A DNA stretch of 6,560 nt. Origin: Bacteroidota bacterium. GTDB lineage: Bacteria > Bacteroidota > Ignavibacteria > Ignavibacteriales > Melioribacteraceae. Both the position numbers and the translations under genes were made by a program. The stretch's first letter is position 1; every line of letters starts with the position of its first letter. Below the pieces are notes generated by a model. It was not told the DNA's origin, made no database searches, and saw only the letters and a list, made by a program, of their open reading frames with translations. Location of the stretch: positions 1 to 6,560 of the forward strand of contig JAEXOD010000215.1 of the NCBI GenBank assembly GCA_023447335.1, read 5' to 3'. This document shows positions 1-6,560 of the stretch, one piece after another.

Positions 1-1
1 A

Positions 2-622
2 GCATTGGGTGTAACAACCTATTTACCGGTTGATGAAAAACATACATATTCTAAAGAATACCTTGAAGCGATGATAACCTATGCTTTAGGCGGACGTGCA
101 GCCGAAAAACTTATCTTCAATAAATTTACAACGGGTGCCGGTAACGATATCGAAAAAGCAACAGGAATAGCTAGAAAAATGGTTTGTGAATGGGGTATGA
201 GCGAAAAACTTGGTCCTCTATCTTACGGTAACAAAGAAGAAGAAATCTTTTTGGGACGAGAAATTACCAAACATAAAGACTATAGTGATAGAACGGCTGA
301 GATGATTGATGATGAGATTAAAGATATAATTACTCGATGTATGAATCGTGCCGATCAGATATTGAAAGATAATGTCGAAATATTACATAGACTTTCATTG
401 GAACTTTTAGAAAGAGAAATTTTAGATTCCGAAGAAATCGATAAAATAATAAGAGGTGAAGAACTACCTCCTGTAAAAAAGATAAACGGTAAAAATGAAA
501 ATGGTTCAAAAAGTAATTCAGACATTCCCGATCATGTTAAAGAACTTTTAGAAAAACGAAAAGGAAAAGAAAACGGGAATAATAATGAGAAGTCAGATAG
601 TGAATCGAACTCAGATAGATGA
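2..622 (+). CDS. ftsH: ATP-dependent zinc metalloprotease FtsH, C-terminal part (5' end outside window)
   Basis: FtsH is a hexameric inner-membrane AAA+ protease that degrades misfolded membrane proteins and some regulators. Only the C-terminal half of the M41 peptidase domain is here. The reading frame is open to the left edge, and the TTG at 5 is an internal Leu codon of the family motif ALGVTTYLP, not a start. Next come LGGRAAEKLIF, then TTGAGNDIEKAT, whose Asp (codon 146-148) matches the third zinc ligand of FtsH, then MVCEWGMSEKLGPLSYG and FLGRE. The helical region ends near PPVKK, about residue 158 of the visible part. The last roughly 45 residues are a low-complexity tail rich in Lys, Asn, Ser and Glu, normal for the family's variable terminus. 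The AAA domain and the HEAGH zinc motif lie upstream, outside the window. The stop TGA lies inside the next gene (38-base overlap). Identification is very secure. Confidence 0.97.
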   Translation, partial: ALGVTTYLPVDEKHTYSKEYLEAMITYALGGRAAEKLIFNKFTTGAGNDIEKATGIARKMVCEWGMSEKLGPLSYGNKEEEIFLGREITKHKDYSDRTAEMIDDEIKDIITRCMNRADQILKDNVEILHRLSLELLEREILDSEEIDKIIRGEELPPVKKINGKNENGSKSNSDIPDHVKELLEKRKGKENGNNNEKSDSESNSDR

Positions 623-1268
623 TATTGCATATAAGAATGAAGTATTGAGAAAGAGCATACACTTATGCTCTCTTTCAATACCTATTATTTACTATTTTAT
701 TCCCAAGGTTACTGCACTTTATATTTTAATTCCCCTAGCTATTTTTTCACTTGTATTAGACTTAGGAAGATACTATTCTCCATTATTAGCCAAATATATA
801 TATAAATATTTTGGCTTTATGCTAAGGAAGCATGAAATTGATAGCAAAAAGAAAAATCTAAACGGTGCAACATATGTTTTTTTATCAGCCGTACTAGTAG
901 TTTTTGTATTTCCTAAAGTTATAGTAATTACTGCATTTTCTGTTTTAATTATTAGTGATACTTTAGCTGCTTTAATAGGAAGGAAATTTGGAAAACATAA
1001 ATTTTTAGCAAAAAGTTTAGAGGGTACAGCCGCATTTTTCGTTAGTGCGTGTTTGGTTGTGCTAGTCACTCCCAAAGTTTCGGGTGAGCCCCTTGAATAC
1101 TTGATCGGTTTTCTTTCTGTTGCAGTTGGCGCAATTGCCGAAAATATCTCGTATGGATGGAGTGATGATAACTTCGCAATACCTGTATCAATAGGTGTTG
1201 TTATGTGGGTTAGTTATTTGTTACTTTTCCCAGGCTTATCATTAAATCTTTCTAACGTTCCTTTATAA
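585..1268 (+). CDS. Dolichol/polyprenol kinase-like membrane protein (COG0170, CTP_transf_1-like)
   Basis: The 227-residue polytopic membrane protein resembles the SEC59/VTE5 group, whose known members phosphorylate lipid alcohols (dolichol, phytol) using CTP. Visible family marks are NEVLRKSIHL at residues 19-28, LNGATYVFLSA at 92-102, SDTLAALIGRKFGKHKF at 124-140 followed by KSLEGTAAFF at 143-152 (the nucleotide-binding core), and a C-terminal AIAENISYGWSDDNFAIP near 184-200. About six hydrophobic segments separate these. Length is normal for the short bacterial forms. The ATG at 585 is the first possible start and leaves a 19-residue lead before the conserved Glu. An AAGGAAAAG at 561-569 is rather far upstream (15 bases). 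A GTG at 600 preceded by GAGAAG is an alternative, but it would still overlap ftsH. The overlap suggests translational coupling. The substrate (undecaprenol, another polyprenol or diacylglycerol) cannot be read from the sequence. Some databases label such proteins phosphatidate cytidylyltransferase. Confidence 0.85.
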   Translation: MRSQIVNRTQIDDIAYKNEVLRKSIHLCSLSIPIIYYFIPKVTALYILIPLAIFSLVLDLGRYYSPLLAKYIYKYFGFMLRKHEIDSKKKNLNGATYVFLSAVLVVFVFPKVIVITAFSVLIISDTLAALIGRKFGKHKFLAKSLEGTAAFFVSACLVVLVTPKVSGEPLEYLIGFLSVAVGAIAENISYGWSDDNFAIPVSIGVVMWVSYLLLFPGLSLNLSNVPL

Positions 1269-1325
1269 TTGAAACAAATATTAATTCTTGTTTGTAAAAC
1301 TTTCAAAAATTAAATTGATGTTATC

Positions 1326-2426
1326 ATGATAAAAAAAACTCTACTTTTATTAGTCCCTTCATTTCTCATTTTAGTTATAATTTTTTCATTCAACGGTTGT
1401 GATCAGAAAAAGAAAGCTTATGGCAACGAAGATGACATATATGTTATAGCTGATACTGCAAGTTTTTATAACTTAGAACCTGCATTGCGTACTGTTTTTA
1501 ATAAAATTGTTTATACTCCGCAACCCGAAAACTTATTTAATTTGAGACGTTTTAATTATGATAGTTTTGAAAAGCAAAAAAACAAGAAAAATGTATTGAT
1601 TATCTGTCCTTTATATACAGGAAGCGATCTATCAAAATATATCGAAAGTATCTTGGATGATAAAGTAATAGATTTAGTAATGAAAGATAGTGCATTCTTT
1701 TTTACTAAAAAAGATTTGTGGGCGAAAGATCAGTTAGTTATGATAGTTACAGGCAAATCTGATGAAATTATTTCAAAAAATCTATTGCAATATTCCGAAA
1801 ACTTACTTTATGCTTTCCAAAAAGCAAGTGACGAGAGACTCTTTAATTCTTTATACAATCAAAAATATGAAAAAAAGGAAATTGAAGCTAAATTTCTTAA
1901 AAATCATGGCTGGTTAATTTATGTGCAAGCAGATTTTCAATTGGCTAAAGATAAACCAAATGAAAACTTTGTTTGGTTGAGACGCTCTCCTGATAGTGAT
2001 ATGGAAAGATGGATATTTGTGCATTGGATTGACAATGCAGACCCAACATTGGTAAATAGTGATTCAATTGTTTCTCTAAGAAATAGAATTACCGAAAAGC
2101 ACTATAGAACTTCTGATGATTCAACATGGGTTGAGATTTCTGAAGATAACAGAAGTAGCAAAGAAGTTAATTTTAACGGATATTATGCAATTATGACTCA
2201 GGGTTTATGGAGATTTCGTGATAATAGCGGAGGAGGTCCATTTATCAGTTATACATTTTATGACGAAAAATCAAAAAGATTATATATGATTGACGGTTCT
2301 ATTTATGCACCTAAATATTACAAAAAACGATTAATTCATCAAATGGATGTTTTGCTACAATCGTTCAAACCGGGGCATAAAGTTGATAAAGAAAAAGCTG
2401 AAGATATATTAAGTTATTATGAATAA
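1326..2426 (+). CDS. DUF4837 family lipoprotein
   Basis: This 366-residue protein has a lipoprotein-type signal: basic MIKK, a hydrophobic stretch to about residue 22, then NGC with Cys25 as the probable lipidated residue. The box SFNGC is loose at the -3 position, as often seen in Bacteroidota. The rest matches my memory of DUF4837 along its whole length: IYVIADTASFY (38-48), TPQPENLFNLRRF (64-76), KNVLIICPLY (88-97), AKDQLVMIVTGKS (133-145), GWLIYVQADFQLAKD (195-209), NENFVWLRR (212-220), NFNGYYAIMTQGLWRF (282-297), GGGPFISYTFYDEKSKRLYMIDGSIYAP (302-329) and HQMDVLLQSF (338-347). The family is confined largely to Bacteroidota relatives and has no known function. The protein is expected to be anchored to the inner or outer membrane, facing the periplasm. 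It lies 57 bases after the polyprenol kinase gene without a Shine-Dalgarno sequence before the ATG, and the unit closes at a strong terminator 5 bases after the stop. Confidence 0.9.
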   Translation: MIKKTLLLLVPSFLILVIIFSFNGCDQKKKAYGNEDDIYVIADTASFYNLEPALRTVFNKIVYTPQPENLFNLRRFNYDSFEKQKNKKNVLIICPLYTGSDLSKYIESILDDKVIDLVMKDSAFFFTKKDLWAKDQLVMIVTGKSDEIISKNLLQYSENLLYAFQKASDERLFNSLYNQKYEKKEIEAKFLKNHGWLIYVQADFQLAKDKPNENFVWLRRSPDSDMERWIFVHWIDNADPTLVNSDSIVSLRNRITEKHYRTSDDSTWVEISEDNRSSKEVNFNGYYAIMTQGLWRFRDNSGGGPFISYTFYDEKSKRLYMIDGSIYAPKYYKKRLIHQMDVLLQSFKPGHKVDKEKAEDILSYYE

Positions 2427-2430
2427 AATT

Positions 2431-2459
2431 AAAACGCCGGCTAAACCGGCGTTTTTTTT
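2431..2459. terminator. Bidirectional intrinsic terminator between convergent genes
   Basis: The GC arms CGCCGG (2435-2440) and CCGGCG (2446-2451) enclose the loop CTAAA and are extended outward by four A-T pairs (2431-2434 with 2452-2455). On the plus strand an eight-T run (2452-2459) follows. On the minus strand the hairpin is followed by TTTTAATTTTATT. It therefore fits both the DUF4837 gene ending at 2426 and the T9SS gene whose stop codon abuts it at 2461. The GC-rich stem stands out in the AT-rich surroundings. Confidence 0.93.
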
Positions 2460-2460
2460 A

Positions 2461-3546
2461 TTACTTCAAATAAACCATTTTAATTGTTTTTGAGAGGTTA
2501 TTAGCGTATAGTCTACAAAAATATACGCCACCTGAAATACTGCTTGACGGAAGCCATGTTGTATTATAAGAACCCGAAGGTAATTCTTCATTTATAATTG
2601 TTTCTACTTCATTTCCGAGAACATCATAAATAATTAAGCTAACTTTTGATTGTTCGATAATACTAAATTTAATTGTGGTCATTGGATTAAATGGGTTCGG
2701 ATAATTTTGTTCTAAACTGAAATTTGTTGGGGTTAAAGGTTCAGGATGCACTCCGACAGTTCCCATTGAAGTCCATAAAACATCTGTTACATCTATAAAA
2801 CCATTATCAGGGGAAAGAGTATCAACCGCAGAAAATGAAACGCTAAAGCCATTTAATGCAATAATTTCATAAGAAATTTCTCGCGAATAATCACCTGTTG
2901 CTGGTTTATATCGCGTTTCGTCTTCTCTCAATCTTAAAGCAGGCACAATATCATTATTTGGTGTTCTCATCATTCCATATCCATCGCATTTATAATGTTT
3001 TCTATGATTTTCGGTAGATGAGTTCATTGGAGTTCCGTTTAATGTAGAAGAAACAGTGAATTGGAAAACATCTGTCCATTCTGTTAGATAAGTCATCGGG
3101 AAAATAAAAGATTTTTCGGGTGGGTTATTTACCATTTTTTGACCTAGAATCATATTTGGTATTGAGACTTGCATCTTTGCTCCCAAAACATTAAAAGCTT
3201 CATTAGTTATGTTAATATAAGAATAAAAGTTTGTAGCAACTCCCATCATCACTTCCGGTGTCTCTAATGCATAATTTGCTCCGGTGAATTCGCCAATATA
3301 GGGTGTGGTAGCAGGATTTACAGACTTGCTTGTTACGGCAATATGTGAATTCAAGTTAAAGAAATCCCAAGTGTTATTACCCGGTGCACCAATGTTTAAA
3401 TTTGTTGTTAAAGTATCTTCATGACTTGTAATTGTATTACCGAAGGTATACACTGTTGTAACATCATTTTTTGTTAATGTTATTTGTCCAAAAACGGATG
3501 AAGTAAATAACAAAGATAAAATAAAATAAACGTAGAATTTTTTCAT
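2461..3546 (-). CDS. Secreted protein with T9SS type A sorting domain (paralog 1)
   Basis: This is a 361-residue exported protein. Residues 1-20 form a Sec signal peptide with likely cleavage after VFG, leaving Gln21. Residues about 21-265 form a domain I do not recognise, with GNNTWDFFNL (56-65), ANYALETP (90-97), FIFPMTYLTEWTD (147-159), HYKCDGYG (184-191), ALRLRED (203-209), GFSVSF (233-238) and WTSMGTVGV (258-266). A short linker leads to the T9SS type A C-terminal sorting domain from about 276: NYPNPFNPMT (281-290), VSLIIYDVLGNEVETI (302-317), GSYNTTW (325-331) and GVYFCRL (340-346), ending KMVYLK. This domain directs Sec-exported cargo through the outer-membrane T9SS translocon and is usually removed or used for surface attachment. 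An AGGGG sits 6 bases before the ATG. The stop codon lies against the shared terminator. The mature function is unknown; nothing looks like a catalytic motif. Confidence 0.92.
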   Translation of the reverse strand: MKKFYVYFILSLLFTSSVFGQITLTKNDVTTVYTFGNTITSHEDTLTTNLNIGAPGNNTWDFFNLNSHIAVTSKSVNPATTPYIGEFTGANYALETPEVMMGVATNFYSYINITNEAFNVLGAKMQVSIPNMILGQKMVNNPPEKSFIFPMTYLTEWTDVFQFTVSSTLNGTPMNSSTENHRKHYKCDGYGMMRTPNNDIVPALRLREDETRYKPATGDYSREISYEIIALNGFSVSFSAVDTLSPDNGFIDVTDVLWTSMGTVGVHPEPLTPTNFSLEQNYPNPFNPMTTIKFSIIEQSKVSLIIYDVLGNEVETIINEELPSGSYNTTWLPSSSISGGVYFCRLYANNLSKTIKMVYLK

Positions 3547-3552
3547 AGTGAA

Positions 3553-3557
3553 CCCCT
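3553..3557 (-). promoter_or_regulatory. Shine-Dalgarno sequence of T9SS paralog 1
   Basis: Read on the minus strand, TTAGGGG precedes the ATG at 3546 with a 6-base spacer. It supports that start, which also yields a complete signal peptide. Strong Shine-Dalgarno sequences are not universal in Bacteroidota, so its presence here is informative. Confidence 0.75.
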
Positions 3558-3738
3558 AAATATGTTAAAGATAGTTAATTATCAGACAATAGAAGAGAAT
3601 AATGAAAAAAAATACACTTTTTTAATAATATAAAATAAAAAAAATAAAACCGCAAGAAAATAACAATGTTGATCTATAAAATATTTGATTTACAAGCTTA
3701 ATATCTTTGATAAATTGTGATAACGCCTATTTTTATGA
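3558..3738 (-). promoter_or_regulatory. AT-rich intergenic region between the two T9SS genes, possible promoter
   Basis: This gap between the two paralogs is almost entirely A and T, with several A or T runs. I find no hairpin after the stop of paralog 2 (3739) that would end transcription. On the minus strand, TTGCGG (3655-3650) and TATATT (3632-3627) are separated by exactly 17 bases, a sigma-70-like layout that would start transcription about 75 bases before the paralog 1 ATG. In sequence this AT-rich, the -10 match has little weight and the -35 matches only at TTG. Paralog 1 may have its own promoter, be read through from paralog 2, or both. Confidence 0.22.
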
Positions 3739-4824
3739 CTATTTTACATATAACATTTTAATTGTGTTAATTTTATTGTTAGAAATTAATTTACAAAAAT
3801 AAACACCTGCAGAAATATTTTTTTCAGGAATCCAAGTAGTACTATAAGCTCCCTCAGATAACTCTTCATGTAGCAGGGTTTTTATTTTATTGCCCAATAT
3901 ATCATAAATAATTAAACTAACTTCTGAAGTTGTGGGTAAGTCAAAACAAATTTTGGTTGCCGGATTGAAAGGATTTGGATAATTTTGTTTGAGAAAATAT
4001 TCTTTTGTTGTTTTTGTTTCAGATTGAACGCCTACATATCCTAAGTAAGTCCATACTAAGTTTTTTATTCTAACATAACCTGTATCCGAAGAAAGGGAGT
4101 CCACAGTAACAAAAGAAACACTAAAACCCTCAGGTGTGATGAATTTATAACTAACTTCTCTAAAAGAAGTGCCAGTATTTATGTCGTAAATAGTTTTGTG
4201 AAGTTTTAAACGCAATGCAGAAACTAAGATGTTTTGAGGTGTTTTTATTTTTCCGTATGCATCGCATTTATAATTTATATAATGCCTCTCAGATTTCGAA
4301 CTTACAATATTCCCGTTAACTAATGAAAGGGAATTTACTTCATTTGTATCATTCCATTCAGTTAAATAAGTTAATGGAAAAATAAATGAATTTTGCGGCG
4401 GAGTATAAGTAACTTTTTCAGAATGCGTATCACCTTGTATAGATACTTGAAACTTTGACCCCAATAAATTAAATCCTGTAGCTTCCAAATTTATATATGA
4501 ATATGAGTTTGTAGAACTATTTAAAAAATAAAATGGTGTTTCAGTTGCATAATTAGCTTGGGGAAATTCAGCAATAAAAGGGGTATAAAACGGTCTAACT
4601 GATTCACTTGTACTTTGGTCATGGATTAATAAGTTAGAAAAATCCCATGTGTTATTGCCTAATGTTCCTATATTTATTTCAGTTTTTAATGTATCCGGGC
4701 AATATGTAAGTGTATGCCCTTCGTAATATAAGTGATAAAAATCTTCAACAGAAAATGTAACTTGTCCGATTGAAATTGAATAAAATAAATGTAAAATAAT
4801 AAAAGAAATTGATAATTTTCTCAT
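3739..4824 (-). CDS. Secreted protein with T9SS type A sorting domain (paralog 2)
   Basis: This is a 361-residue paralog of the next gene downstream, with the same architecture and the same length. The signal peptide covers residues 1-20 (cleavage after SIG, mature start Gln21). The unrecognised domain shows GNNTWDFSNL (56-65), ANYATETP (90-97), FIFPLTYLTEWND (147-159), YKCDAYG (185-191), SALRL (202-206), GFSVSF (233-238) and WTYLGYVGV (258-266). The T9SS type A sorting domain holds NYPNPFNPAT (281-290), VSLIIYDILGN (302-312), GAYSTTW (325-331) and GVYFCKL (340-346), ending KMLYVK. By hand count about 179 of 361 positions are identical between the two proteins with no gap. Cys187 and Cys344 occur in both; Cys42 only here. 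The protein is expected at the cell surface or released, carried by the T9SS. A GAGGG sits 7 bases before the ATG. It is separated by 115 bases from the DUF2723 gene upstream. The function of the mature part is unknown. Confidence 0.92.
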   Translation of the reverse strand: MRKLSISFIILHLFYSISIGQVTFSVEDFYHLYYEGHTLTYCPDTLKTEINIGTLGNNTWDFSNLLIHDQSTSESVRPFYTPFIAEFPQANYATETPFYFLNSSTNSYSYINLEATGFNLLGSKFQVSIQGDTHSEKVTYTPPQNSFIFPLTYLTEWNDTNEVNSLSLVNGNIVSSKSERHYINYKCDAYGKIKTPQNILVSALRLKLHKTIYDINTGTSFREVSYKFITPEGFSVSFVTVDSLSSDTGYVRIKNLVWTYLGYVGVQSETKTTKEYFLKQNYPNPFNPATKICFDLPTTSEVSLIIYDILGNKIKTLLHEELSEGAYSTTWIPEKNISAGVYFCKLISNNKINTIKMLYVK

Positions 4825-4939
4825 TTAAATGCCCTCATCTTTTTTTGAAAGTAAATGAACAATTCATGTTTTTATTTAAGCCTAAAACCTTTATTTTTTT
4901 ATATTAGATAATTATAAACTTTTGTAAAACAATATATGG
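4825..4939 (-). other. AT-rich gap between the DUF2723 gene and T9SS paralog 2
   Basis: There is no convincing terminator after the DUF2723 stop. Minus-strand TTTACA (4928-4923) resembles a -35 box, but no -10 box lies at a good distance. A 13-base palindrome, ATGAACAATTCAT (4855-4867), lies just upstream of the paralog 2 Shine-Dalgarno sequence and could be an operator or chance. Co-transcription of the three minus-strand genes is possible but not shown. Confidence 0.3.
4832..4836 (-). promoter_or_regulatory. Shine-Dalgarno sequence of T9SS paralog 2
   Basis: Read on the minus strand, GAGGG lies 7 bases before the ATG at 4824. It fixes the start at that ATG, which gives a well-formed signal peptide. 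Confidence 0.72.
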
Positions 4940-6560
4940 CTAATTTAGAACGTTTGGTAAACTTTTTTCAGGAAATTGTTTTTTTATAATTTTCTTTATT
5001 GTTTCCACATTTTCTTTTTTGTCATATGTGTTTTCATAAATTGCTCTATTAACAAGCATACCGAAAACTATGTTTTTTAAGTTGATAATATATTTATCCT
5101 CAAATTTAGGAAATCTAATGCTGACATTATAAGACTTTTGAGAATGATAATCTCTATTTTTAACCACACGATAGAGCAATCCTTCCGGAACAAAACTTAA
5201 CCCTTCCGGTAATTCGATTTGGCCATTTTTAATTTCGTTATCAATTAATTCCGGACCAAAATATATGGGTCGTTTATTAATGTTATTAGCAATAAGCTTC
5301 TTTATAATTTCTCTATAAAAGAGCTCTAATCTTTGAGCATCATAATTCTCTTTTCGTTCAAAAGGTTGTAAGGCTTTTAAAAATTCAGTTTTTTCGTATT
5401 CTAAATTATCAAAAATGCCTTTATAATTTGTTTCCAGTTGAGTGTAATACCATGATCTTCTTAATAATTCTTTATCTACAACTATTAAGTCGGGTCGTTT
5501 ATTTTCAACGTATCGAAAATAGTAAAAAGGAGAAATAAAATAATCCCATTGATAACTTATAATTATGCTATTTTTTTCAGTTGTTTTAAGAATATGTTGA
5601 GTATAATCATGATAAGCATAGTTACCGGTTTGATTAACCGAACTGAAAGTAAAAACTAATTGAAAAATGGGTAAAATAAAAGATCCGTAAAGAATATATT
5701 TCCTGTTAGCGGTTGTAATTTTTGACATTACAAAAACTAAGGCTAAAACGGTAAGTATTGAAAAAGATAAGTATGCAGCTAAAAAATACGAATCAATATC
5801 ATTAATATCGTAGTTTATTGCATAAAACACTGTAAAAACAAAAAGGATCATTAAAAAAATATAAATCTTTTTTGAAACTTTTGTAGCAATTATAAAACCT
5901 AATAAACCAATTATTAAAGTAAAGTAAGTAAATTCAGTTGGTAAATTATTTATAAAATAAGATAGTTGTTCTTTTGCTGCATCGGAAGAAGAAAACAACC
6001 AAACTTGATATTGAAAACCTGTTATATGGCGAATTAAAAATTCCCAATTATAAGGATTTCCCCAATTTAACAACGGAAGTTGTGAAGATCTGAGTAATAG
6101 AAATAAGTATATTATCGAAAATACTACAAGAAAAGCCAAAGAGGATAAGCCAAATGTTATTATACTGTTTTTATTTATTCTCTCTTTAATAATAAACAGA
6201 TATGTTAGTGAGGGGAGAAATAAAAAAGTTGTTAAATGATTTCCGAATCCAAATGCTAAAATAATAGCCAATATAATCCAATCAATTCTTTCGGCTTTAT
6301 CTTTTGTTGCAATTTTAAATGAATAAAATATTATGAGTGAAATTAGTAGTAAATGAAGCGAATAAACTTCGACAGAAGTACTTTGGAACCAAAATGTTTT
6401 TGAAAAGCCGGCAACTAATCCTCCAATAATTGAAAATAAAGTAATATCAGTATTACTTAGTGTGTAGATCGTTTTTGTGTCTTTAACCTGTTTCTTCTTG
6501 TTCGATTTATCTAATGGTTTAGAAATAGTTAAAGACAATAATAATAATCTGATAGATCGG
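4940..6560 (-). CDS. DUF2723 family membrane protein, putative protein O-glycosyltransferase (5' end outside window)
   Basis: About 539 residues are visible and the frame stays open to the right edge. The TTG at 6538 is an internal Leu codon. DUF2723 proteins are GT-C-like polytopic membrane enzymes; the animal relative TMEM260 is a protein O-mannosyltransferase. Counting from 6538, family marks are FSKTFWFQSTSVEVYSLHLL (45-64) and FGFGNHLTTFLFLPSL (96-111). About eight hydrophobic segments lie between roughly 32 and 300. A soluble extracytoplasmic C-terminal part follows, with IIISYQWDYFISPFYYFRYVE (325-345), KRPDLIVVDKELLRRSWYY (347-365), NKRPIYFGPEL and LPEGLSFVPEGLLYRV. The N-terminal membrane segment and first loop, which carry the family's acidic motif, lie beyond the window. 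The visible C-terminus ends soon after the conserved region, without the long repeat extension some homologs carry. Family membership is secure. The enzymatic role is inferred from distant relatives. Confidence 0.88.
   Translation of the reverse strand, partial: RSIRLLLLSLTISKPLDKSNKKKQVKDTKTIYTLSNTDITLFSIIGGLVAGFSKTFWFQSTSVEVYSLHLLLISLIIFYSFKIATKDKAERIDWIILAIILAFGFGNHLTTFLFLPSLTYLFIIKERINKNSIITFGLSSLAFLVVFSIIYLFLLLRSSQLPLLNWGNPYNWEFLIRHITGFQYQVWLFSSSDAAKEQLSYFINNLPTEFTYFTLIIGLLGFIIATKVSKKIYIFLMILFVFTVFYAINYDINDIDSYFLAAYLSFSILTVLALVFVMSKITTANRKYILYGSFILPIFQLVFTFSSVNQTGNYAYHDYTQHILKTTEKNSIIISYQWDYFISPFYYFRYVENKRPDLIVVDKELLRRSWYYTQLETNYKGIFDNLEYEKTEFLKALQPFERKENYDAQRLELFYREIIKKLIANNINKRPIYFGPELIDNEIKNGQIELPEGLSFVPEGLLYRVVKNRDYHSQKSYNVSIRFPKFEDKYIINLKNIVFGMLVNRAIYENTYDKKENVETIKKIIKKQFPEKSLPNVLN

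Noticed and set aside
5..7. TTG as a start codon for the first gene
   Set aside because: The preceding codon and the motif ALGVTTYLP fit the interior of FtsH, so the gene is cut by the window edge, not started here.
773..1075. 100-residue open frame on the minus strand inside the polyprenol kinase-like gene
   Set aside because: It is antisense to a gene with clear family motifs, has no recognisable features of its own and has no ribosome binding site of note.
1272..1293. Inverted repeat AAACAA / TTGTTT in the gap before the DUF4837 gene
   Set aside because: The stem has only six pairs, mostly A-T, with a ten-base loop and no T run after it, so it is too weak for a terminator.
3601..3650. 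A-rich tract resembling a curved or low-complexity regulatory element
   Set aside because: The A and T runs are not phased at helical spacing and match the general composition of the gaps in this window.
4855..4867. Palindrome ATGAACAATTCAT upstream of T9SS paralog 2
   Set aside because: Five-base arms are expected by chance in sequence this AT-rich, and no second copy is seen before paralog 1.
1..6560. CRISPR array, tRNA or rRNA gene, insertion sequence, phage or toxin-antitoxin genes
   Set aside because: No regularly spaced repeats, cloverleaf sequences, transposase motifs or terminal inverted repeats were found on reading either strand.

Overview
The window looks like a piece of an AT-rich genome from the Bacteroidota/Chlorobi side of the tree. 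An Ignavibacteria-like or related lineage is my best guess. The evidence is two secreted proteins ending in a type IX secretion (T9SS) sorting domain with the NYPNPFNP motif, a DUF4837 lipoprotein, and a DUF2723 membrane protein, all families concentrated in that group. The phylum-level call is reasonably safe; the class is inference.

Left part (1-2460, + strand). The window opens inside ftsH, the membrane-bound AAA+ zinc protease, and only its C-terminal part is present. It overlaps by 38 bases the start of a polyprenol/dolichol kinase-like integral membrane protein (COG0170 type). After 57 bases comes a DUF4837 lipoprotein. The three genes are co-directional and tightly packed, and end at a strong GC-rich hairpin with a T run (2431-2459), so they probably form the end of one transcription unit concerned with the cell envelope.

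Right part (2461-6560, - strand). Three genes face the left block. Farthest upstream is a DUF2723 glycosyltransferase-like membrane protein that runs off the right edge, so its N-terminus is missing. Then come two tandem paralogous T9SS cargo proteins of identical length (361 residues) that align without a single gap at about 50% identity by hand count. The last of them stops directly beside the hairpin at 2431-2459, which also works as a terminator in this direction. Both T9SS genes have clear Shine-Dalgarno sequences. The gaps between the minus-strand genes (115 and 192 bases) are very AT-rich and hold no convincing terminator.

No RNA gene, CRISPR array, insertion sequence or phage element is visible, and no stretch above 300 bases lacks a gene. 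The most interesting part is the pair of T9SS paralogs with an unrecognised N-terminal domain beside a putative protein O-glycosyltransferase. I see no clear sign of a wholly new multi-gene system.
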